From: Eucommia ulmoides
Taxonomy: Eukaryota; Streptophyta; Magnoliopsida; Garryales; Eucommiaceae
Length of the DNA stretch: 64,000 nucleotides
Assembly (NCBI GenBank): GCA_016647705.1
Contig: CM028330.1
Coordinates: 31,770,649 to 31,834,648, forward strand
Direction: 5' to 3'
Part shown: positions 21,793 to 32,640 of the stretch, piece after piece
How the letters are laid out: each line of letters opens with the position of its first letter
Position numbering within the stretch: the stretch's first letter is position 1
The notes under the pieces: generated by a model
Seen by the model: the letters and a program-made list of their open reading frames with translations, nothing else
The model's database searches: none
What the model was told of the DNA's origin: nothing
Made by a program: the position numbers and the translations under genes

Positions 21793-21794
21793 GA

Positions 21795-24790
21795 TGACAT
21801 ACCCCAAATTTTGGAAAAGAAAGAAGATGCGAGATGAACAAAACGCTATTTGTTTCCTCCCTATCAAAATTCTCAAAATCCGTTCATTTTAGAAAAAAAC
21901 AGTTTCAGGAGCTTTTCTAGGCGCTGGCTTTGAAAAACATTATTTGGGTTGAGATTTATTTGAAAAATGGAGTTGCCATCTATAATTGAGTTAAATGTTG
22001 TGCTAGGTCACTAAGATTTTTAAAATCATTTTTATTTTTAAAAAAGGCCCAACTTTTGACTTGAAAAAAATACTAGGTCTTAACTAGAGATTTTTTTAAA
22101 GTTCGGGGGTCAATTATACTTGAAGAATGTGTTAGGCACCCCAAGACACCCATCCGAAGACAATACCTAAATTTAAATAAATCTTTAAGTTCAAATTAGT
22201 CCAAGTAATTTCCTTCGTTCTTGGTTAACACACTAACTTCCATTTTGATTTTTTTTTTTTTTTTTTGTCTTTTATGTTTATTTTATGCAAGAAAATAAGA
22301 AAAAACATTAACGAAAAAGGAGCAACAGGTAAAACAGATGAAAATAAAGAAATAATGTCCTCCTTTTAGGCCGCCTATCTATTATGGAAGAATCGACAAG
22401 TTTGGCCTCCAGGGGAGGGGGGGGGGGAGTTTATTTGTTTAATTCAACTTTGTCTTAATAAAAACTAATATGCATTTTTTTAAAGAGCAGAAAAAGAGTA
22501 AAACAAATTTAAGTAATTAATAAAAATATTTTATTATAATATGGAAAACCATATTTTAAGTAAAGAAAACATAACAAAAGAAGCAAAAATTTTAACTATA
22601 AAACAAAGTATTTAGAAACATTTATTTATGGAAAATAATTTTAAAAAACAAAACAAATCAGGAATCTTCTTTTGGGAAAAATCTTAAAAACACATTTTTG
22701 TTAAGAAATAAGTTGTAAACTTAAATTTTTTGACTAATAAAACAAAGTTTGAAATAAAAAGTAAAATTTTTTTTGAAAGAGACATTTTTGGAAGAATGTT
22801 TTTTTGAAAGAACTTCCTGGAAATAGAAATATTGTTTTTTTTTCTTTTTTTCTTTTTTTTTTTTTTAAATTTGAGAAATGACTTTTTAAATAAATGATTT
22901 AGAAAAGGTTTCTTTAAAAAACATACCATCTTTTTAAAAGATCTTCTTTTAAGATAACTTTAAAATTATTTTAAAAGAAAAACCTTCCTTTTCAAGAACA
23001 ATTTAGAAAAATCATTTTTTAGAAAAGTAATAACAAAAAACACATATTTTAGGAAGATAAAGTTAATATATATTTTTGTAAAAAAATAACTTGTTAAGGA
23101 CTTTTTTGGGAAAATATTTTTTAGAAAAATAAAAACAAGTTAAAACATATTTTATGGAACAAAATAAATAGGATTTTTGTAAAAACTTGTTAATAACATA
23201 TTTTTAGAAAAAGGCAAAATAACTTTCTACAAAAAAATCATTTTAAAGAAAAAACAAGGTTTTAAAAAAGACAACATGAAAAATAGCTTTACGAAAATAA
23301 GTTTGGAAAAACATTTTTTAAGAACATTTAAGTTTAGAAAAGTACTTTGAAAATATTATGTTTAAGAAGAATTACTTTTTAAAGGCCTTCCCTTTCTCAA
23401 GAAAAAACTTAAAAATCATTTTTTTTAAAAAAACTAAAGTCTATTTTTTAGATAGAACACAGAGTCTCTTTCATGAAAAAAAAGAAGCCTTCTATGTAAA
23501 GCTCCTATTTTTTTTTCTTATTTTTTTTTTTGTTTGTTTAATAAAAATAAGAACAAAACAAGATATATGAGGTAATGATATGCACTTTTGATTCTTGTTG
23601 GTCTTAGCACAAAACAAAGATAATATGTACACATAACCAAAGAAAACAAAAAGACAAACACAAGAGAGGTTGAAGAAAACTTACCAACTTAGGGGAGTAG
23701 TTTTTCCCTAAGTATAGTACAGTCTTTCCTTCTTTCTCTTCTTCTTCTTTGCTTGGTTGTTCTTGTGAGAATTCTTGAACTCTTTGTAAAAGAGTGTCAA
23801 GATGACCTTTTAAACGATTTTTGGAAGACTTTTTGAGTTGTTTGCAAGATGAAAATCTTAGGGATTAAGAAAACCTAAGAGGGAATTTGAGCTTAGAGAG
23901 AAAGAGAGAGTCTTGATCCTCCCATTTTTCCCTTAAGAATAATAGGCTCATTTTATTGGCAGGGATTTAATGGTACTTGATACCTTCTAATGCCATTTAA
24001 TGTTATAGAATGATGAAGGCCTACTAGGCTATGCTAGGTAATGATTAGATTATTTGAATAAAATATTTCCAAAAGATTTATTATTTAATGCATCATTAAT
24101 GTTTTCATTTAATGCCCTTAAGTGCTCTTAATTGTTTTGTCATGATGAAAGGCTACTTAGGCTAGGTTTAGACACTAATTACCTATGGGAAATGATGATG
24201 AGTTTTATTTTTTAACCAAATCTTTCCATAAGATTGTCTAATTAATGCTTCATTATTGACTTCATTTAATGTTATTCAATGATGGCATGCTAATCAAACT
24301 AGCTAGGAATCATGACATTTATAGCAAATGTATCATTATCATGGATGAAATATTTTCATAAAATACTCATTAAATGCTTGAATTTAACGCTAATTTTGCT
24401 AAAGGCACAACGGTGGAAGAATCCTATTTTTTTTTCTAAGCTTTGGAGGGTATGCTCTTAGTAATCTTGTTGTGTTAGGCACCTATTTTCATAATCAAGC
24501 CTTTTTTACTTGAATTTAGGAGATTAACGCTTTAAATAGAAAATTAAATAAATATTTTTGGTTGTCAATTTGACAAAACTGGTGAAAACGTAAGTTTCAA
24601 GGAGTCAAAACGTAAAGTAAATATAAGTGGCAAAATTTTATCAAATTGAAGGGTAGAAACTAATTGAAACAAATTAAAAGTGATATTCATGGGAAATCTA
24701 CTTTTAATATTGTCATTTTAGTTCCTCTTAACTTTTAAAAAATTTAAAATTGACCCAAAACCTTTGTTTATATCAAAGTTTGATCGAATT
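21795..24790 (-). mobile_element. AT-rich LTR-like block on the minus strand
   Basis: Very A/T-rich, with homopolymer runs and repeated 'ttttagaaaa' phrases at about 22600-23560. The minus strand shows a plausible promoter (AATAAAA near 23954) followed by CT-rich sequence. Its plus-strand start, TGACATACCCC, would be the LTR end. The opposite terminus was not found, so the high boundary is arbitrary. No coding region; the small frames here are A/T artefacts. Confidence 0.4.
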
Positions 24791-24794
24791 GACG

Positions 24795-24797
<3 letters not shown>

Positions 24798-24833
<36 letters not shown>
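24798..24833. repeat. Poly-T tract
   Basis: An uninterrupted T run of roughly 36 bases close to the edge of the reverse-strand block. It could be a retroposition scar or simple slippage. Confidence 0.8.
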
Positions 24834-24834
<1 letters not shown>

Positions 24835-24929
24835 TAGTATCAAATGTAATCTATGTTGGAAATTCATTTCCTTTAAACCTTAGTTTAAAATTTATCCGAA
24901 TTTGCATATTAGACTCGATACTTTTTAAA

Positions 24930-25200
24930 CTTAAAACGAGTGGCACAAAATGCGGTATCTACACTATGGAGCTAGAGGGACTGGACGTAGGTAAGAGTAA
25001 CTTATCAAACTAGGATAAATCTTTGTGTGTCTTTTCTTTATTTATGGTTGATTGGTTTTACACTTAGTTAAATATGTTTACATTGTAATACAAGATAAAA
25101 ACAGTTAGAAAAATTGGTAATTTGTGTGTTTGATAATTAATTATTTATATTTTATCACTACCCAATTCACCCCCCTCCTGGGTAGATTTGTGCACCAATA
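24930..25200 (+). mobile_element. Copia LTR, 3' end (copy B)
   Basis: Aligns by eye to 29590-29869 of the solo LTR ('gagtaactt.tcaaactaggataaatc', 'actacccaattcacccccctc'). It ends CCAATA just before the primer site of copy B. About 700 bp of LTR expected between 7140 and here is not seen. Confidence 0.7.
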
Positions 25201-25201
25201 A

Positions 25202-25213
25202 TTGGTAACAGAG
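25202..25213 (+). other. Primer-binding site of copia copy B
   Basis: TTGGTAACAGAG, one change from TTGGTATCAGAG, immediately after the LTR. Confidence 0.8.
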
Positions 25214-25259
25214 TTGGTATAGATCGATAGGATTAAAATAAAACTATCTGGCACATCAT

Positions 25260-26250
25260 ATGAACACAATAGCTGAGAAGCAATTTATGCATTGTCCTCT
25301 ATTATTTATAGGTGATAATTATATATTCTAGAAAGCAAGAATGACTATTTTTATACAAGCAACTAACCTTGAAGCCTGGTTGGTTATTCAAGATGATCCT
25401 TATATTCACAAAGTTAATGGTGTTGCTAAGAAGAAAGAAAATTATGATTCGGAGGATATTATTCTCTTATTTTGTGCTTTAGACGTGAATGAGTATAATA
25501 GAATTTTAGGTTGTGAGCAAATCATAGATAGGTGAAAAATCAATTGAACGAATCCAAAATCAATGCCTTGGTTCATCAGTTTGAACTATTCAGAATAGGT
25601 GATACAGAATCAATTCAGGAAATGTACACTCAATTCACCAACATATGTAACAATCTTGGAGCTCTTGGAAATCCATACACTATGCTAGAGAAAGTACAAA
25701 AAAATTTGAGATCATTAACCAAAGCTTGGAAACCCAAAGTGACAACAATCGAGGAAGCTAAAGATCTCACCAAATATACGGTTGATAAACTAATTGACAA
25801 TCTAATGATCCATAAGTCATATATTCGTGGATATGAAGAAGGATACGACAGTAGTAAAATGAAATCCTTGGCATTGAAAGCACAAAAAGTGTTGAGGAGA
25901 ATGATGACAACAACTGTATAAGCCTAGACAGTGAATAGGATAGGGATGTGGCTCTTATTACCAATAACTTCAGAAAGATGACCTGACAAAATTTCTGCGA
26001 AAAGAAGAATTTCAATATGAATAATATTGATTGCTTCAATTGTCATTAAATCGAGCATTTTCAATCTAATTGCCTTAAGCCAAACAAGGAAAAGACACAA
26101 AAATAGAAGAAGAAAGTGAAAAAAGAGAAAGAAGAAATCCATGAAAGACACGTGAGATAACATAGAATCAAATAGCTCTAAAAAGTCTAGTAGTGACGAC
26201 TCATCTATGCTTGCTCTAATGGCCACTGGATATGAGGTACCTAAATGTTT
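25260..26250 (+). pseudogene. Copia gag (copy B), frameshifted
   Basis: N-terminal copia Gag with the KARMTIFIQA block (about 25337-25366), then the conserved ESKINALVHQFELF (25547-25588) and TTIEEAKDLTKYTVDKL (25743-25793) blocks. A zinc knuckle follows at about 26035-26078 with CX2CX4HX4C spacing, but a TAA stop lies between its second cysteine and histidine. At least one frameshift separates 25341-25535 from 25532-25918. This is the best-preserved Gag of the long-LTR family here. Confidence 0.8.
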
Positions 26251-26819
26251 TAGTACTTGTCCTCTAGTTTGATGAATTATTTGATGTGTACCAACAATTG
26301 CTAAATGATTAGAAACTTCAATGTACAGTTAACACATTAAACAAGCAAGTGGTAAAATATGAATAAAAAAATATTTCTCTCAAAAGACAAATATCTAAAT
26401 TAATTTTATTTGATTTTAAAAAGGAAAAACAATGAATTGAAATTCAAAATTATGGATCTAAATTCTATTGTTCTCAAATTTACAAGTGGTGAGAATAATT
26501 TAAAAATGCTTTTGGGAAGTTCAGGAGGACTATTTGATAAAGTAGGAATTGGTTTTCAGAAAAATATTAAATAAAAGATATTTCATAAATTATTTTCTTA
26601 TGTTTTAACTATAACATTATGGGGCATACCATAAGAACTTGTTTACATAAATTATCTATATATAAACAGGTATGGGTTCTTAAAGAAACAAACATTGATC
26701 CAGGTAATAAGATCGAACTCATTTAGATTGGATATCACTTGGAAATTATTTGAGGTGCTCCTTACAGGTTAACATAAAAACATCATTAAGTAAGGAAAAT
26801 ATTTCTTAGATAGTAGTTG

Positions 26820-27295
26820 TTCTCGACACATGACGGACAATAAATCTAAATTTACATCTTTAACACCTAAAAATAAAGGTCATGTGACTTTTGGAGACAA
26901 CACCAAAGGTAAGATCATCGCTATCGGTAACATCGATAACGACTCTACTACTGTTGAGAATGTTTCATTAGTAGATGGTCTTAAACATAATTTGCTAAGT
27001 AAAGTCAATTATGTGATAAGGGTTACAATGTTTTCTTTGATCATAATAGTTGCATCACTAAAAATGGTAACAATAGTAGTATCTTACTTGTGGCATCCCA
27101 TGTGGAAAATATTTACACTTGTTTATTTGAATATTTTCCTACTCAAAATCTATCTTATTTAAATGCTTTATCTAAGAATAGTTAGTTGTGGCATAGACGT
27201 CTTGGGCATTCTAGTATATAGTTGATTTCAAAGTGGTCTAAGAAGAGTATTGTACATGGCTTACCTGCACTCAAATATGTTAAAGATAAAGTATG
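26820..27295 (+). pseudogene. Copia protease/pre-integrase region (copy B), left piece
   Basis: 26830-27010 encodes the region after the protease active site (DNKSKFTSLTPK, HVTFGDNTKGKI, VDGLKHNLLS). 27180-27295 encodes the pre-integrase motif LWHRRLGHSS and stops at KDKVCN, where the solo LTR is inserted. A stop and a frameshift lie between these pieces. Confidence 0.8.
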
Positions 27296-27300
27296 TAATG

Positions 27301-29869
27301 TGTTGATCCTAAGATTTTGATGAACAATTAAAGGTTGATATTTTTGGTGGAACTAACGGTTTGATTAAGTATTTCAGTTTATTAGTTCTAATGATGAAGA
27401 TATGATGACAAGTAATGAATGCATGCAAAAGAGATTGACAAAGACAATGGACATTAAGAGACCGAAGATTTTGAAGAATCTAAGGAAAAATAACTCAGGT
27501 TAATTTTTACTCTTAATGTATCCCGATTAGGATCACACACGACATAAAAAGTTTTTAAATTTATGTTTGTTTTGATAGGATTCTAATTAGTGAAATTGTC
27601 TGCTCCTATGTGTAATTGAAAAAGAAATATTGATAATTAATTTAAGTATTTAGTGGATCTAATTGAGAAAAAAAAAAATCAGTTAAAGGGGCAAAAACGT
27701 CAATGAGAATGAATTAAAAACGAGTTTAGAAAAGTGATTCAGCATCCATAAGTCGACAGGTAAGTCGACCTGAACAAAGAAGAAAAACTCTTTGTATCTC
27801 TCGGCATCCATAAGTCGACCTGAACAAAGAAGAAAAACTCTTTGCATTTCTCGGTAGATAGGTAGGTCGACCTGTGATTGAATATAAACTCTCTGGATCT
27901 ATAAGTCGATAGGGCGGTCGACCTGTGAAGAGAAATAAAACTCTCTAAATCTCTAAGTTGACAGATAGGTCGACTGATGGGCATAAAATCTTTGGCTTGG
28001 CTAGTATCCTGAATCAAGAGGTCGACAAATGGACCTTGGTCGGTCGACTGACATGTCTATTTTAGATTCTGTGGAATTTTGGGATTTGATCCAAAACTAG
28101 CCGTTTTTGGCTTACCTGATTGAGATATTCTAGGGATCTATATTTAATTGAGATATGATCTATATATTTTATTATCTCTATTAATTTAGTGTATTTAATT
28201 AAATGTTATTTTAATTAAAGTGTTTTAATACTTTCTATTTTGATGAATTTCGATTTAAAAATGTTGACCAAAATGAGATTTTCCAAGAATATTTTTAAAT
28301 GAAAAAGATCTATTTTTATTATTTATGATGTATGGGGTCTTAGAGTGTCATTTAATGACATAATATTTGAAAAGTAATTATTATAAGATATCTTTGATAT
28401 TCCTATATTTAATCCTGCGAATTTTGAGTTTAAATATTGCTATTTTGGTGGAGAATATTTTGAGCCTAAAATATGGGAGAGATTTAAGGGATTTTATTTT
28501 GATCTTACGATTTCCATATATTTAAATATAATTCTTTCTATACTTTCATTTATTAAGATCAAATTATTTTTGGGACTAAATTGAGAGCTTTAGAAGTTAT
28601 ATTATTGGTTAAATGTAGCCATTATAAATCTATATGATATATGAGGTCCATATGTGTTATTTATTGATATAATACTTGAAAACTAGCCGTTGGATGTCTA
28701 GTTTGAGGGTTATTAAAAGAGACCTGCGGATTTCACATAAGATACACACAATATCAAGAATTATTCAGTTCTTAAACTTTTCTAAGAGTTATCATTCTGA
28801 TATTATACTGAAAAATATTGTGAGATTATTCTGGAGTTAAAGTTCTTGAGTTAAAGCGCTAATTTATTTGACATCACCAATCTGAGTTGTCTAGTGATCT
28901 GTTTTGCAATTCATTGGTGTTTTTCTGGTGAGATCATTTCAAGCTTATTCTTTAATTTAGTATTTGATTATTATTACTTGCTTGGTGAATTGATCTTTTT
29001 GAGAAATCGTTTTTGAACTTTAAAAGTATAAAAATATTTTAAAACGATTTGTGTGTTAATCTGATTACGTGTTTAATTATGCTATCCACATTCTGTATTA
29101 TAATTAGATTTTGTTTCCTCACTTTATTTCTATCACTAGTATCGGGACATTAATTGAATATTAATTAATTTGAGGTGGTAGAAGTTCCGAGTGGGAAGAA
29201 CTTATCAATTTTTGTAATTGGTGAGTTATGTGCGGATTAGATACTATTGGGAGTTCTAATCAGGGGTAGCTTGATTTCAATCTCTTACGGTAAAGAGATT
29301 GAGGTGTTAATTCTTCCTTTATAGAGTTAATTGTGAGTGATTTTGTAAAGATTTCATCCTTACCTGGGAAATGATAGTTGGCGTGTTTTTGTGAGGTTTT
29401 GATTCTTGAGCCTTAAGTATAAAAAGAATTAGGTTGTGATTCTCCTTGTAATAGAATTAGATTATTCTTGAGCTTATAAAAAGTAGAGGTTATTCCTGAG
29501 CCTGAAAAAAGAAATTTGTAAAGGTGGATTCTGAGCCTGTAAAAGAATCATTGTGAGGGTTTAGTTCCTACCTGTAAAGAAATCTTGAGTTTAGTGGATG
29601 CGAATCTCAGTGGGGCTTGGAGTACTAGATTAGCCAAGAGTAGCTTGGTGAACTAGGATATATCGGTGTATACTGTATTATTTTTTTTTTATTTTATCTT
29701 GTGTTGTTTGGGTGTGTACCTAGAGCTTGTTACACCCATCTGTTGCTATAAAGATAATAATTAATTTTAGAATAAAATTAATTGTTTGATTTTTGAAGTG
29801 TCATTATTTGGATTAATTTTTTAATACTACCCAATTCACCCCCCTCTAGGGTAGCTCACTGAGCCAACA
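27301..29869 (+). mobile_element. Complete solo LTR of the long copia family
   Basis: 2569 bp, TGTTGATCC...GAGCCAACA, flanked by the 5-bp duplication TAATG (27296-27300 and 29870-29874). It interrupts the integrase region of copy B, a member of the same family, which continues in frame after 29874. The near-terminal hairpin CTACCC/GGGTAG lies at 27 bp spacing (29827-29854). It is the reference for recognising the partial LTRs at 1-960, 5721-7139 and 24930-25200. Confidence 0.9.
27752..28060 (+). repeat. GTCGAC palindrome cluster in the solo copia LTR
   Basis: Nine or more copies of (A/G)GTCGAC(C/A) with variants occur over 310 bp, partly as a ~55-bp direct duplication around 27747-27860. The position corresponds to the TCGGTTAACCGA-type cluster at 6121-6660 in the related LTR. 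Confidence 0.75.
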
Positions 29870-30181
29870 TAATGTATGTCAATTAGGTAAACAAATTAGA
29901 TCATCTTTCAAGAAGGTGTATACATTTGTCTTAAATTATTGCATTTAGATTTATTTGACCCTAATGCTATTGCTAGCTTATATGGAAAGTTTTATGGATT
30001 TGTGATTATTCTAGACTTACGTGGGTATTTTTCTTATCTAATAAAAGTGATGTGGCATCTATATGTTCCTCCAAGTCGACCTCTTATCAACTATGAAAAG
30101 ATTGACAAGGATGATCCCAAGGGAGAAAGTTTATACCAAATGGGTTCTTCAAATGTAAATAGGAGAATCAAAACTAAGTGA
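29870..30181 (+). pseudogene. Copia integrase remnant (copy B), right piece
   Basis: After the second TAATG the pre-integrase motif resumes (VCQLGKQIRSSF in mixed frames), then integrase core-like sequence. The frame is broken repeatedly and the element stops being recognisable near 30181. RT and RNase H are absent. Confidence 0.65.
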
Positions 30182-30400
30182 ATCATAGTGACCTTAATGA
30201 GTGTATGGATGTGAAATGCAAAACCTAAGGATGATTATGATAATCTACTTTAACTTTAATCAAAACATTTAAAGTAAACCTATATGACCTTAATTTTACT
30301 ATGCGATATGGGTGTAACAATGACCTTTCATGTCCTACATGATGATTTTATACATAGATGGAGTAAATTCAAAAGAAATAGTAAATAGGATGAAATTATA
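30182..30400. other. Short unassigned spacer
   Basis: Nothing recognised between the end of copy B and the LTR of copia C. Confidence 0.5.
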
Positions 30401-30773
30401 TGTTAGATTATGGAGCGGGTTGGGTCGACTCGTAGAGCGTCCACATGGGCTCCAACTTTTTTGGATAGTCACCATGTGAATGGATGTATCTCTTGGTCTA
30501 AAAAAATCACGTCTATTTCGTAGACACCTATTGGAATGGACATATTCTTTAGGATTTTCTCTATAAATAGGCATTGATACCTCTAAGGTTTCTAATCCCA
30601 TCAAATTATAGAAAATTTGAGTGGCCTTGGTTAGTGAGTGTGTGGATGTTATCGAAAAATACTCTGGCAGTATTTTTCTTGTTGAAGAAAGAAAAAATAA
30701 AGAATAGGTTGTAAACGAGTCTTCCGAATCCGAAATGTACATTTATATTTTAATGTTTCTGCATAAGTCTACA
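30401..30773 (+). mobile_element. 5' LTR of copia element C
   Basis: About 373 bp from TGTTAGATTATGG to AAGTCTACA, directly before a tRNA-Met primer site. TATAAATAGG lies at about 30564-30573 after 'tctc'. No second LTR copy was found downstream of pol, so the start rests on the TG terminus alone. Confidence 0.6.
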
Positions 30774-30787
30774 TTGGTATCAGAACT
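30774..30787 (+). other. Primer-binding site of copia C
   Basis: TTGGTATCAGAACT, tRNA-Met type. Confidence 0.8.
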
Positions 30788-31700
30788 TTATAGACTCATT
30801 TCCTCAAATCATGTTGATAAAATGCATGAACAATTATTTTTCATGGAAGATTGTTTCTTCATTAATGGCCGAAAATAGTTTTTTTTCGAAAATTTTAATA
30901 TTTCTAAAAAAAAAATTATATAGAAATATTCTACATTTCATTACGAGTCCAACAATATAAATTTCATAAAATTTGGACTTGTGGTTGAATTAATATTTCG
31001 TGCACTGTTCATAGCTAACTTACTGGTTTGGTTTGTTTGAAGAAGATGACGTAAGACGATGTCGTTTCGTTTATTAAATGAATAGATGAAATGGCATGTT
31101 GTTTATTTATATTTATTCACATATTGTTTTAGAAAAATGTTGTGTTGATTCTTTGGCATCAGCGTATGTTCTTTGTGTGTGATGGGTTTTGAGTTCAAAT
31201 CCTTGCGGCTTAATTTTTTTTTTTTTCTTCTTTAAAAAAGGAGGAAAAACCTTTGAGCCTTAAGGGAGTCAAACACTTGCCCTTAGGATACTAAATGGAA
31301 CCCAACAACCAATCGACCAACACTAAAACATGTTTATTTTTTCGCACTGTTTATATATAATGCATGTTTATTACAATGCATCAATTATCATATTTACTTG
31401 TATACAATATCTAGAAATTTTATTTTATTTAATTATGAACATGAATTACGTGTGGAAGTTTCATGGTTACTTAATTTTGGTATATATATTATATTTATTT
31501 AGAAAAGTATGAAATTAAAATTTGAGGGCAACAATGAGTTGAGATATGTTTTTCTCATTTTTGTTTTGTGAATAATGTATTTAAAAAATAATATATAGTT
31601 AAAAAATAATATATAGATCTATAAATACAAAAGATGATTATGATCATAGCGAAATTTTCAATCTTGTGTTATAGAGATATGTGTTATTTTTAGATTCGAT
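30788..31700. other. Leader region of copia C
   Basis: AT-rich, no gene. Its length is unusual for a leader, and an insertion may be hidden here: 31200-31320 has a T-run and 'gccttaagggagtcaaacacttgcc', which looks like unrelated sequence. Confidence 0.4.
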
Positions 31701-32640
31701 TATTACGGAAAAATAATTAGTGTGTGCTAATATCCTAATGTGCATAAAATTCAGTGAAATAACTTTAATGAATATAGTAAAGGACCCTACTGAAGTTGAG
31801 AAACTGGATGAGGATAACTATGATATTTGTCATCGTAAGATCCAATATCCCCTAAATGAGCGAGAGGTTCTGAAAATACTGACACATAGCATGGAATCAC
31901 CTCTAGAAGGTAATTATGCCCCCAACACTGGCATGAGATGAAAACCTTTCAAAATTAGGCCAAGAAAGATCGTAGTGCAAGATTCACTATGTTAAGCTAT
32001 ATGCACGATGATCTGATTGGTGATTATGAAGGTTATGCCACTATACTCGAGATGTGGAATGCCTTGAAATTGGTATTTGCTGGAACATCAACAACTAGGT
32101 TGCAGGCCTTGACACTTAAGTTTGAAACTTATATGATGACTTCCAAAACAAAGATGGTTAAGCATATTCGAAAAATATTGACTATAATATGCAACCTAAA
32201 GGCAGCTGGTAACAACTTATGTAATGAGCACCAAATCTCGACAATGTTTCACTCTTTACCTGTTTTTTTGGAGAAAATAAAACTCATAATGGCACACAAT
32301 GAAACTATCAAATCTTTTACCTAATTACAACGTTATTTGGAATTGAAGGTAGATAGGTTGGAGGCATAAGGCAATACCTCTATGTTTGTTGTTGAGTCTA
32401 GCCATCGCCAGACATTTGGGTCCAAGTGAAAGTGGTAGGGCAAAGCACGACAAGGAGGAATAGGATGATCTGTTTATAAAAATATATTGGGCAGAAAGTA
32501 TCCAAAAGGAAAGTGTGGAAGAAATAAGGATAAGTCTGAGTTGAAGTGTTATAAGTGTGATAAACTTGGTCACTTCGCTTGTGAATGCACTGAGCCGAAG
32601 AAGTTACAAACCAACTCTATCTTTTAAAATTACGCCTATG
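31700..32640 (+). pseudogene. Copia C gag
   Basis: Gag of the UBN2/copia type in broken frames. The N-terminal block KLDEDNYDICHRKIQY is at about 31801-31848, the central domain at 31989-32321, and an intact CCHC knuckle at about 32538-32581 (C-Y-K-C, GH, then C). The first broken junction is near 31941 and a second is near 32325. Confidence 0.8.

Larger units (their letters stand above)
7511..21794 (-). mobile_element. Probable reverse-strand Tat/Ogre-like gypsy derivative (internal region)
   Basis: Interpreted as the internal part of one large LTR element on the minus strand, interrupted by three members of another LTR family. Evidence: a primer-site-like sequence at its high end (21774-21792) next to an AT-rich LTR-like block (21795-24790), and several unrelated tandem arrays near its low end (7800-8069 with 9712-9800, and 11135-11397). 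Hypervariable tandem repeats between pol and 3' LTR are a known trait of Tat/Ogre elements. No gag or pol motif was recognised, so it is non-autonomous, very decayed, or misassigned. Confidence 0.35.

Noticed and set aside
22684..23570. Phe/Lys-rich open frames on both strands
   Set aside because: Artefacts of A/T homopolymers in an LTR-like block.
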